Below, piece after piece: positions 26,587-34,756 of a stretch of DNA of 42,228 nt. The position numbers and the translations under genes are program-made. The stretch lies in contig JABWCN010000038.1 of assembly GCA_013359135.1 (NCBI GenBank), forward strand, positions 1 to 42,228, given 5' to 3'. Every line of letters starts with the position of its first letter. Position 1 is the stretch's first letter. The notes under the pieces were generated by a model. The model saw only the letters and a list, made by a program, of their open reading frames with translations, did not search any database and was not told the DNA's origin. The stretch comes from Pseudobdellovibrionaceae bacterium (lineage in GTDB: Bacteria; Bdellovibrionota; Bdellovibrionia; Bdellovibrionales; Bdellovibrionaceae).

Positions 26587-27519
26587 ATGAAAATAGCTAG
26601 TTTACAATATCCAATTCGTTTCTTTAATCATAAAAGAGAATGGCAAGACTCGATCTTGTTTTATGTTGAGGAAGCTTGTAAAAATCAAGCTCATTTACTT
26701 GTTTTTCCGGAGTATGGTTCAATGAATTTGTGTTCTCTGATCGATAATCATTCTGAGGACCTTGCTGGAAATAAAAAAGCATTTGATGCAAGTTTTTCTG
26801 AGAATTCTTTAGCTGGTCAATTGAAAAGTCTTCAATCTTTTTTGCCTGAGTTTAGAAGTTTTTTCTCTGAAGTTGCAAGAAAATTTTCTATTTATATTTT
26901 GGCGCCATCTTTCCCGGTTGCAGACTCAGGTAAGTATATTAATAGAGCTTTTTTTTATAATCCTAAAGGAAGCGAAAACTTCCAGGATAAACTTATGATG
27001 ACTCGATTTGAAAATGAAGAATGGAAAATAAGTGCGGGGGATAAGAAACTTAAGGTATTTATAACTTCCTACGCTTCTATAGGTATTCAAATTTGTTATG
27101 ACTCTGAGTTTCCTTTTTTTTCATCATTACTGGCTAAGAATGGATGTCAAATTATACTGGTGCCAAGTTGTACAGAAGGGTTAGCTGGAGCTACGAGAGT
27201 ACATATTTCATCAAGAGCCAGGGCTATTGAAAATCAGCTCTATACTGTAGTAAGCCAAACAGTTCAAGATTGCCCATGGAATCTTGCCGTAGATAAAAAC
27301 TATGGTTATTCTGCTTTTTATTCTCCTGCAGATTTTATTTTTCCAAATGAAGGGATAATTAGTCTTGGAGAACCTCAGAAGGAAGCGCTTTTAGTTGAGG
27401 AATTAAATTTAAAAAAGATAGAAACCGTTCGTAGCGAAGGACAAGTATTTAATTTTAAAGATAATCAAAGATTAAAAGAAAATATCAATGGATATATTAT
27501 TGAGAAAATTATTTTCTGA
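26587..27519 (+). CDS. Nitrilase-superfamily carbon-nitrogen hydrolase
   Basis: A cytoplasmic C-N hydrolase of 310 residues. The Glu-Lys-Cys triad is visible: E42 in LVFPEYGS, K135 in FQDKLMMTRFENEEW and C170 in GIQICYDSEFP. The region following, LVPSCTEGLAGATRVHISSRARAIENQLY, is typical of amidase-type members. These enzymes hydrolyse amides or nitriles or condense acyl groups onto amines. It is the third gene of the operon. Whether acetylation by the GNAT precedes hydrolysis, or the two act in opposite directions, cannot be decided from sequence. It ends five bases from the convergent acyltransferase gene. Confidence 0.9.
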   Translation: MKIASLQYPIRFFNHKREWQDSILFYVEEACKNQAHLLVFPEYGSMNLCSLIDNHSEDLAGNKKAFDASFSENSLAGQLKSLQSFLPEFRSFFSEVARKFSIYILAPSFPVADSGKYINRAFFYNPKGSENFQDKLMMTRFENEEWKISAGDKKLKVFITSYASIGIQICYDSEFPFFSSLLAKNGCQIILVPSCTEGLAGATRVHISSRARAIENQLYTVVSQTVQDCPWNLAVDKNYGYSAFYSPADFIFPNEGIISLGEPQKEALLVEELNLKKIETVRSEGQVFNFKDNQRLKENINGYIIEKIIF

Positions 27520-27524
27520 TTGTA

Positions 27525-28322
27525 TTAAGCTGTAGTTTTTATAGATTTAGTGATTTTAATCGGAGCCGCAGGCACTCCTCCCCAAGTTTCTCCTGCTGGA
27601 ACATTGGTTTTAGGTAAAAGAACAGAGTGAGGTAATATTTTAGCTCCGTCACCTATAGTTACACCGCCCATAATCGTTGCCTTTAATCCAATTGTACATC
27701 CTTTACCGATTTTTACAGGAGAAATGATTAACATTCCACCTTGTCCATAATGGGCAACAAGAGTTACAGAGCCACCTATAGTTGATTTTTCACCAATTTC
27801 AATAAGAGAAGGATCTGAAATCCAAGAGCTGTTGATCACAACTCCACGCCCAATTTTCATACCCATTAATTGGTAAAATAGAATATTAAGAGGTGAAGGA
27901 GTAACAAACTCTAAAAAAGTGAATCTAACAAGATAAGTTAATCCGTTATGTAAAAACCATTTGATAGATTCAACTGAGTAATAGGGGCCACGCCATTCTT
28001 TTAAATATCCTCTAACGACAAAATTATAAACTGGTATAATAAATAGCATTGAAACACCATACAAAAAATAGCCGATAGCTAAACTCATACCATAGTAAAA
28101 GTTTTGTAAAAGGAGGCTTTCGTTTGTTAAAAAACTTTCCACCCAGCGAAATAAAGTAATTCCTGGAATCAGAGAAAACCCTATACTGGAAGCAGCAAAA
28201 ATGTAAATAGGAATCATTAGCAGAGAATGCATTAAGGTTTTGAATTTTCTTAAGATGATTTCAAAGAAACCCTTAACACCTTTATGTTTACTTGTGGTCG
28301 AGTCTAGATCAATTTTTCCCAT
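27525..28322 (-). CDS. Membrane-associated hexapeptide-repeat acyltransferase
   Basis: A 265-residue protein with an N-terminal membrane portion (three or so hydrophobic helices, about residues 30-110) and a C-terminal left-handed beta-helix built from hexapeptide repeats (about 155-250: GMKIGRGVVI, IEIGEKSTIGG, VKIGKGCTIG, VTIGDGAKI). The C-terminal cap VPAGETWGGVPAAPIK is characteristic of LbH acetyl/acyltransferases. This membrane plus LbH arrangement resembles the C-terminal part of Pls/PosA-type NRPS-like proteins, but no adenylation or carrier domain is present. A likely role is O-acylation of an envelope glycan or lipid; the substrate is unknown. It diverges from the alpha-2-macroglobulin gene. 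Confidence 0.8.
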   Translation of the reverse strand: MGKIDLDSTTSKHKGVKGFFEIILRKFKTLMHSLLMIPIYIFAASSIGFSLIPGITLFRWVESFLTNESLLLQNFYYGMSLAIGYFLYGVSMLFIIPVYNFVVRGYLKEWRGPYYSVESIKWFLHNGLTYLVRFTFLEFVTPSPLNILFYQLMGMKIGRGVVINSSWISDPSLIEIGEKSTIGGSVTLVAHYGQGGMLIISPVKIGKGCTIGLKATIMGGVTIGDGAKILPHSVLLPKTNVPAGETWGGVPAAPIKITKSIKTTA

Positions 28323-28392
28323 CTAGAACTTTGTCGGTAAGTTAGAATTTAAGTTTAAAGGTTTAGTTCAAGGAAATAGTTTTTTTATAGAA

Positions 28393-28414
28393 AATATGAA
28401 CTTTGTTTCATATT
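28393..28414. repeat. Inverted repeat in the acyltransferase/A2M divergent promoter region
   Basis: AATATGAA (28393-28400) and TTCATATT (28407-28414) form a perfect 8-base dyad around six bases. It lies between two divergent genes, 70 bases from the acyltransferase start and 140 from the A2M start, so it could be an operator. In AT-rich sequence such dyads also occur by chance. Confidence 0.35.
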
Positions 28415-28488
28415 GAGAATTTATCTTTTTAATTAGATGAGGACATGGCCTGCACAAAAGTTTTTTTAACATTGAAAAATGCAGTGAG

Positions 28489-28532
28489 TTGGAAGTTCTG
28501 AGGTTGCTCACTTATTATATATTCGTTGTAAT
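28489..28532 (+). promoter_or_regulatory. Candidate promoter(s) for the A2M gene
   Basis: Two overlapping possibilities are seen: TTGGAA (28489-28494) with TATTAT (28513-28518), 18-base spacer; or TTGCTC (28504-28509) with TGTAAT (28527-28532), 17-base spacer. Either would start transcription 15-35 bases before the GAGGTG ribosome-binding site and the ATG at 28557. I cannot choose between them. Confidence 0.35.
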
Positions 28533-28556
28533 AAGAAAATAGGAACGAGGTGTGAA

Positions 28557-29861
28557 ATGCTTAAAAAAATAGAGACTATGATTAAAATTCTGAGTTTTTA
28601 TCAGAAAAATAAGGTGTTACTCTTTATAAGTATTTCTTTTAACATAGTCTTTGCTAACAGTTTAAAAGTAGCTGATGAAAAATTTGAAAAGGGTTTTTTT
28701 TCAACTGCAGCCAAATTATATGAGCAACAACTTAAAAGTGTTAAAGAGGAACAGCTTTCTGAAGTGAAGCTAAAGTGGCTTCAATCACTTGTGTTAGCAG
28801 ATTTTTATGAGAAAGCGCTCATTGAAATTACTTCTTGGAAGTTAAGTGAGCAAGATAAGTACTTCCCATTTTATGTATTGATCAAATTAAAAATTTTTCA
28901 AAAATATATAGAGCATTATAGTCAACAGATGCAAAGAACAGATATTGAGAATGAAGATTCAATTTTGAAAAAGAGTCCAGAGTATTTTCATGAGCAAATA
29001 ACAACAAATTATAATTACTTAATTGAAAAACGAAAGTCATATTTGCAACTAATGTTAAATCAAAAAATGTTTTTATTCGAAAGTAGAAATGCAGATTTTG
29101 AAAATATTCCAACTTTTTATGATTATTTGGTTTTTGAGTTTATTAGTCACATTAATTCTGATCTAAAACTAGGTTTAACAGTTAATGAGCTCTTGTTGGA
29201 AGCTTCAGCAACAAAGCCAGAGTTCAATAAAGGAAAGGCTTTGTTATCAGAAGTTTTACCTACTGAGGTAGATAAAAAAAGAGCTTATGTTAAAGAGCGC
29301 TGGTTGATAGAGCTCAAGAAAAGACAACTTGATATTGCATTACAAATTGATTTTGAAATAAATAGTAAAAATAGAGAGGAAGAACAAGAAAATATTTACT
29401 TAGCTGAGAAAATAAAAAAAGCATATTTGTTTATAAATCAGTTGAAAACGTTTCGCGCAAAGGCAGAGTGGTATGTAGTCATAGCTAATTTGGAAATGCA
29501 GAATTTGAATTATGAAATGGCTTATGAAGCTTGCCAAAAGGCAACAGATCTTCATAAATCAGTAAGCACTGCAAAATGCATATCATTGGAAAAAAAAATT
29601 CTCGAAAAAGAATTAGTATTTGAACATTCATCTTTTAACACTCAACAAGAGGTAATAGTCCCTTTACGTATAAGAAATGTAGATAGACTTTACTATAAAG
29701 TTTTTCAAATTTCTAGGCCGTCAGAATGGACTAAGAAACTAGATGAGTTTAAAAAATCAAATACTCAACTACTGACCCAAGATTCAGTTCAGGCTTATTT
29801 AGCTCAAAAGCCTGAACTCAGCTCAGAGATTGAAATTAAAAAAAAAAAAATATTTTTTTGA
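28557..29861 (+). CDS. Alpha-2-macroglobulin-like protein, N-terminal part (frame 1)
   Basis: The first 434-residue frame of a large exported protein. A signal-like hydrophobic segment (about 20-33, VLLFISISFNIVFA) follows a basic start, and GAGGTG sits five bases before the ATG. Residues about 35-130 are helical and TPR-like (FEKGFFSTAAKLYEQQL), with more helical repeats to about 345. From about 350 (HSSFNTQQEVIVPLRIRNVDRLYYKVFQI) beta structure typical of the first macroglobulin (MG/BMG) domain begins. The frame then runs into a run of 13 A at 29838-29850 and stops at TGA 29859-29861. The same MG-type fold continues in the +1 frame, so this is the 5' part of one gene of about 1990 codons, not a stand-alone gene. 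Confidence 0.85.
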   Translation: MLKKIETMIKILSFYQKNKVLLFISISFNIVFANSLKVADEKFEKGFFSTAAKLYEQQLKSVKEEQLSEVKLKWLQSLVLADFYEKALIEITSWKLSEQDKYFPFYVLIKLKIFQKYIEHYSQQMQRTDIENEDSILKKSPEYFHEQITTNYNYLIEKRKSYLQLMLNQKMFLFESRNADFENIPTFYDYLVFEFISHINSDLKLGLTVNELLLEASATKPEFNKGKALLSEVLPTEVDKKRAYVKERWLIELKKRQLDIALQIDFEINSKNREEEQENIYLAEKIKKAYLFINQLKTFRAKAEWYVVIANLEMQNLNYEMAYEACQKATDLHKSVSTAKCISLEKKILEKELVFEHSSFNTQQEVIVPLRIRNVDRLYYKVFQISRPSEWTKKLDEFKKSNTQLLTQDSVQAYLAQKPELSSEIEIKKKKIFF

Positions 29862-32800
29862 AAATATTCAACTTAAATTGTCAAAAAAAACTCCTGGTGA
29901 GTACATATTGATAGTTTCATCTGATAAAAATTTTGAATTCAGCAAAGGTTATGTAGCGGCTACTAGTTTTTGGGTGAGTGATCTTGTATTACTTACACAG
30001 ACCGCTATTGAGAATGATCCTGAAAAAGCGATTGATCAAAAAAAAATAGTGAATGTTCCCATTCAGCATTTATACTATTTTAACTCTATTACAGGAAAAC
30101 TAGAAAAAGATGTTAATTTATTGTATTCCTATGACACACGGGTAACTCAGAAATTATCAAATCAAGCTGAGTCTTCAGTTCTTTCTTTAGATGTCGATTT
30201 TTCTGGTAAACAGAAGTTAGGTTATGGCACAGAATTTTCAGCTTTAGCTTATAAACAAAATTCTTATAGTTTTATAAAAGAATATATTCAGCATCCCCAA
30301 TTACAAAAAATTTCTGTATTGATTGAAAAAGATAGACCTATTTATCGACCTGGACAAGAAATACAAATTAAAATCATTGGTTTAAAGAAAGTCCCTTTCG
30401 GTTGGCAATTAATCCCAAATAAAAAAATAAGTTTAGAGCTAAAAGATCCAAATTATCAAACAATTCATAAAGCTGATTTAGTACTCAATGATATGGGTAA
30501 TAGTGTATTTCGTTTTAACTTACCAAAGATAGGTGTCTTAGGACAATTTCAGATAGTAGTTCAAATGATTGATCCTGAATATAATGAGTTACAAATTCAG
30601 AAGTCCTTTTCTGATATTTTCAGAGTGGAAGAGTATAAAAGACCAGATTTTTTTGTGGGAATTCAAGGAGACAAAACCTCTTGGATATTAAATAATGAAG
30701 TCAAAATTAAATCATTTGCTAAGTATTATCATGGCTCTCCAGTTAAAAAGGCAAAGGTTCAGTATCAGATTAAAAGTCAGGCATTTAAACCATGGTTCTA
30801 TGGCGGATTTTGGCCTCAGCAAGAGGTAACTCAGTCGTCAATAATTCAAGGCGAGGGAATTACGAATGAACAAGGCGAGTTTGAATTTACATTCATTCCA
30901 AAAGCTGAAGATAAGCTCCCCAAAAAATTTGTAGTGAGTCTAGATGTCAGAGATAGCAGCGGATATACTATATCGGAAAGTAAAGAGTTTACCGCCGCTC
31001 AAACTGAGTTTTTGATTAATCTTCAAAGTGAAAAAGAGTTTTACTTAGCTAGTGAAAATTTAAAACTCAATGTGGGGCTTAAAGACCTGAACTCTAATAA
31101 TTATTCAGGCCAGGTAGAGTTAGTGCTTAGTAAGATTCTCCCTCCAGATGAACAGCAAATTAGGATTATGAAAGAGACTTTAGTTTCTGATGGAATGAAT
31201 TTCAAATCACCGATAGTACCAAAACCAAATCTTGCATTTTATTTAAAAAAACTAGCGCAAAAAGAAATTCAAAGAAAGAGTATCACTGTCTTTTATGAGA
31301 AAAATAGTTCCATAGAGTTATCTAGTCTAGAAGAAGGATTTTATCAGTTAAAAGCTTTTTCTAATGACTCAAGAAAAAATAAAATAGAAAATGAAATGTA
31401 TGTTATAGTTTATGATAATGGAAAATTTCTTTCAAAATTTTTTGTACCAAAATTGACTATTTTAGATAAAAAAAATTACGAAGTTGGACAAAAGGTAAGA
31501 GTCCTTTTTGGTTCTTCAGAATTAAAGGCTGACGTGGTATTAAATTTATTAAAGCATCAGTTTTTGATAAAGAACCAAATTTTTAGAGGTGAAGAAAAGT
31601 TTCATCTTTTTGAGTTCACTGCAGAGGAAAATAGTCAGAAAAATATTTCTATTAATTGGTTTGGTTATGGTGAAAGTGAAGTAATTCAAGATAAAGAGGT
31701 TATAGTAGTATCCCCATTGAATAAAAAGTTATATATGGGGATGTCTTTCAAAAAAGAAATAAGGCCTGGAGAACAGCAAGATATTTTATTGAAAACTAGC
31801 ACTAAAACTAATGAGATTGATGGTTTGGTCAAGATTTATGATCAGTCTTTAGATGTTTATTCTAAAGAACACAGTGATCGATTTTTGGAATTATATGCTG
31901 CCGATGAATTTTCACGCGAAGCTTATACAAATAATTTCTATCCATATCTTTTTGTTATTCCAGAGAAAAAGAGTTTATTTTCTGAAATGTTGAATTTATT
32001 TAAGGAGGTTTTAAAAAAGAAAAGTTTCGATCCTCAATTGCATATTGATTATTTCAAAAATAAGCAAAGATTTGATATGGTAAACTCTAGGCTAGGAGCT
32101 CTTGATGAAAATGTTGCTGGAAGCGATAGTGCAAAAGGCATTGTTAGTCTTAATTCTCCAACAACAATTTTAGAAAGCGATAAAGCAGAGTTAAATGAAA
32201 ATAAAAGTTTTAGAAAAGTAGAGCCAAGTTTAAAAACATCAATATCACAGTCTGGAGCTTATCAGGTCAATTTGCGCTCAGATTTCTCTGAAACAGCATT
32301 ATTTTCGCCCATAATCAAATTTACAAAAGGTTTGTCCAAAGTAAGTTTTAAAGTGCCTGATCAACTTACAACCTGGAGTATCAAATCTTTATTTTTTTCT
32401 AGAGATGGTCGTGTTTCTCAAGAGGAAGCCAGTTTTATTACAAATAAAGAGTTAATGGTAAAGATTCAAACTCCAAGGTTTTATAGGGAAAAAGATAGTT
32501 CGGAAATTCGAGTTTATGTTGAAAACAAATCTCCAGATAATCTTGCAGGCAGCTTAAAGCTCTCATTAGAACAGTCAGATAAAAATGTTTTTAACCAATA
32601 TTCCGAAGAACCAAATCTAAAATATTGGAACTTAAAGTCTGGAGAACAGGTGTCTTTAGCTTGGAAAATTCAAGTTCCATCTGAGTTAAAAGATTTAAAA
32701 ATTACTGTTTTAGCTCAGTCTAGTGAGTTTAATGATGCGGAACAAAAGATAGTTCCTATTTTGCCATCAAGAGAGCGTTTTATTGAAAATCAACTCATTT

Positions 32801-34536
32801 TTCTTGATGGTAACAGTAAGGCAAAAATGGGATTTTCAAAATGGAATGAACGTGATGATTCACGAATAAGTGAACTTCTTATGGTGCAAATTGATCCTCA
32901 GCTACCTTTAATGTTATTGAATTCTATTCCTAGTTTGATTAACTATCCTTATTACGGAACAGATCAGTTAGTTAATAAATTTGTACCATTAGCCATTTTA
33001 AATTCACTCTATATTCAGAACCCTCAATTGAAAAAATATCTTGCTACAGTTCCTGAAAAAAACAAAGTCACTTTACCATGGGAGGATTCAGATCCTCGCC
33101 GTTTGATTCGTTTGACCGAATCACCTTGGAAACTTATTTCCGAGGGAATTGAATCTAGTGAGAGTTTGATTTCTCTGTTAGATGAGAAAAATATTGATAA
33201 AATAAGAAAACATGTTCTTACAGAGCTAGAAAGTAGACAATTAGCTAGTGGAGGATTTTCTTGGTTTCCTGGGGGAAAAGAAGATTTTTATATCACACTT
33301 CTCGTATTAGAAAGTTTTGCTGAGGCTAAAAAGTACCAAGTCCCTATTCCAAAGTTAATTTTAGACAAGGCTTTACACTATGTTTTTAATGAATTACCAA
33401 AGTATTTAAAAGCTGAGATGACTGAAATTGAATTTTTAACTTACGGTTCTTATGTCTTATCAAGTTTTCTAGATCAGACCTTAAATCAAGTAAAGTTCAA
33501 ACAAGCATTAGATGTATGGATTTCATTTATAGAGAAGAATAAAAAACTATTGACTCCTCTTGGTTCGGCCTATTTGGCACATATTTATTATCAACGGAGT
33601 GATTTACAGAAAATGGAAGAAGCTTTAACTAAGGCATTTGAGGGGATGAAAAAAGATAAAACTATAGGGGCTTACTGGGCTGAAGAGGATAAATCTTGGC
33701 TATGGTACAATGATACAGTGGAGAAGCATGCTTTTTTTATACAAACCTTAATGGAACTCAAACCTAATGATGAAAGAGTTGGAGATCTTGTTAAATGGCT
33801 TTTATGGAATAGGAAGGCAAATGAGTGGAAATCAACTAAGACAACGGTAAAGGCCATTTATTCTATAATTAGTTATATGAAAAAAAGAGGGGCTTTAGAT
33901 AAAGTAACAAATATAACTTTAAATTGGGGAAAACAAAAAAAAGAGTTAGTCATAGATCCTAATGCCTTTAATAAGGAGCCATTTAGATTTTCAAAAAAAG
34001 AAAATTTTAGTTTATCTGATGGAGTAATAGAGATAAAAAAAGTTGGAGATTTACCGGTTATGTCCTCTGCGACTTGGATTTACACCTCTGATAAAGCTCA
34101 AGAAGCCTCTAAATCAAAAAATTTGTCTTTGGAGAGGAGTTTTTATTTAGTTCGACATGGCCAACGAAAATCCATCATAAAACAGTTAAAAGATGGTAGC
34201 CAAATCAAAGTCGGCGATGAAATTGAAGTCCAAATAAAGATCAAGTCAAAAACTCCTCTGGAATATATCCATCTAAAAGATCCTAGAGGAGCTGGATTTG
34301 AAGCGAATAGTCTTTTAAGTGTATATAAATGGGATATACTTCCAAGATACGAAGAACCAAGAGATTCTCTTATGAATTTCTTTTTCCCTTGGCTTCCGCA
34401 GGGAGAATATTTATTTCGCCATCATTTCAGGGCAACGACAAAAGGAAAATATAAATTTGGTTCCGCGGTTCTTCAATCATTATATTCCCCTGATTTATCA
34501 GCGTATAGTTCAGGTATAGTTTTAGAGGTTGAATAA
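29830..34536 (+). CDS. Alpha-2-macroglobulin-like protein, main part (frame 2), thioester lost
   Basis: The second frame opens at a TTG at 29830 just ahead of the A-run, but no ribosome-binding site is evident; I regard it as the continuation of the frame-1 gene. It has 1568 residues. Recognisable parts are the MG2-type segment VLIEKDRPIYRPGQEI near 160-175 and further MG domains to about 850. The macroglobulin bait/ANA-type region SFKVPDQLTTWSIKSLFFSRDGRV lies near 837-860, and an alpha/alpha-toroid TED-like domain at about 1030-1330. The place of the thioester motif (YPYGCxEQ in thioester members) reads YPYYGTDQ at 32944-32967, so the reactive Cys is gone, as in E. coli YfaS-like members. 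Such proteins are thought to trap proteases in the periplasm. No pbpC partner is adjacent. Confidence 0.88.
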   Translation: MKLKKKKYFFENIQLKLSKKTPGEYILIVSSDKNFEFSKGYVAATSFWVSDLVLLTQTAIENDPEKAIDQKKIVNVPIQHLYYFNSITGKLEKDVNLLYSYDTRVTQKLSNQAESSVLSLDVDFSGKQKLGYGTEFSALAYKQNSYSFIKEYIQHPQLQKISVLIEKDRPIYRPGQEIQIKIIGLKKVPFGWQLIPNKKISLELKDPNYQTIHKADLVLNDMGNSVFRFNLPKIGVLGQFQIVVQMIDPEYNELQIQKSFSDIFRVEEYKRPDFFVGIQGDKTSWILNNEVKIKSFAKYYHGSPVKKAKVQYQIKSQAFKPWFYGGFWPQQEVTQSSIIQGEGITNEQGEFEFTFIPKAEDKLPKKFVVSLDVRDSSGYTISESKEFTAAQTEFLINLQSEKEFYLASENLKLNVGLKDLNSNNYSGQVELVLSKILPPDEQQIRIMKETLVSDGMNFKSPIVPKPNLAFYLKKLAQKEIQRKSITVFYEKNSSIELSSLEEGFYQLKAFSNDSRKNKIENEMYVIVYDNGKFLSKFFVPKLTILDKKNYEVGQKVRVLFGSSELKADVVLNLLKHQFLIKNQIFRGEEKFHLFEFTAEENSQKNISINWFGYGESEVIQDKEVIVVSPLNKKLYMGMSFKKEIRPGEQQDILLKTSTKTNEIDGLVKIYDQSLDVYSKEHSDRFLELYAADEFSREAYTNNFYPYLFVIPEKKSLFSEMLNLFKEVLKKKSFDPQLHIDYFKNKQRFDMVNSRLGALDENVAGSDSAKGIVSLNSPTTILESDKAELNENKSFRKVEPSLKTSISQSGAYQVNLRSDFSETALFSPIIKFTKGLSKVSFKVPDQLTTWSIKSLFFSRDGRVSQEEASFITNKELMVKIQTPRFYREKDSSEIRVYVENKSPDNLAGSLKLSLEQSDKNVFNQYSEEPNLKYWNLKSGEQVSLAWKIQVPSELKDLKITVLAQSSEFNDAEQKIVPILPSRERFIENQLIFLDGNSKAKMGFSKWNERDDSRISELLMVQIDPQLPLMLLNSIPSLINYPYYGTDQLVNKFVPLAILNSLYIQNPQLKKYLATVPEKNKVTLPWEDSDPRRLIRLTESPWKLISEGIESSESLISLLDEKNIDKIRKHVLTELESRQLASGGFSWFPGGKEDFYITLLVLESFAEAKKYQVPIPKLILDKALHYVFNELPKYLKAEMTEIEFLTYGSYVLSSFLDQTLNQVKFKQALDVWISFIEKNKKLLTPLGSAYLAHIYYQRSDLQKMEEALTKAFEGMKKDKTIGAYWAEEDKSWLWYNDTVEKHAFFIQTLMELKPNDERVGDLVKWLLWNRKANEWKSTKTTVKAIYSIISYMKKRGALDKVTNITLNWGKQKKELVIDPNAFNKEPFRFSKKENFSLSDGVIEIKKVGDLPVMSSATWIYTSDKAQEASKSKNLSLERSFYLVRHGQRKSIIKQLKDGSQIKVGDEIEVQIKIKSKTPLEYIHLKDPRGAGFEANSLLSVYKWDILPRYEEPRDSLMNFFFPWLPQGEYLFRHHFRATTKGKYKFGSAVLQSLYSPDLSAYSSGIVLEVE
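29838..29850 (+). other. A13 homopolymer at the frame switch of the A2M gene
   Basis: Thirteen consecutive A followed by TATTTTTTTG. In the first frame the tract is read as four Lys codons, then Ile-Phe-Phe-stop. In the second frame it continues as Tyr-Phe-Phe-Glu-Asn into 1560 further codons. A tract of 12 (or 15) A joins the two frames. No other A-run in a gene of this window that I saw exceeds nine. It is a natural site for polymerase slippage, for a phase-variation-like length change, or for a sequencing error. Confidence 0.9.
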
Positions 34537-34552
34537 AAATTCATCAGCTACA

Positions 34553-34573
34553 AGAGCCTTATTATGAGGCTCT
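34553..34573 (+). terminator. Hairpin after the A2M gene
   Basis: AGAGCCT (34553-34559) and AGGCTCT (34567-34573) form a perfect 7-base-pair stem with a 7-base loop, 17 bases after the A2M stop. It is followed by an A-rich rather than T-rich sequence, so it is not a textbook intrinsic terminator; it may still stabilise or end the transcript. The rest of the 220-base gap before the helicase gene shows nothing else recognisable. Confidence 0.45.
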
Positions 34574-34756
34574 AAAATTAAAAAATAAAAAAAATATCTT
34601 TAGTTTCATAATTTCTCCATTTACTTTCATAGTGACAAAAGTAAATCTTCTGATTCAAAAAACTCTTTGCAGTTTAGATGTCTCAATTGAAACTAATTTT
34701 TTTAAAAATAATTGAAGGTTCTCCCTTGTTAGAATTAAGTACGAAACTGGTCAGTA

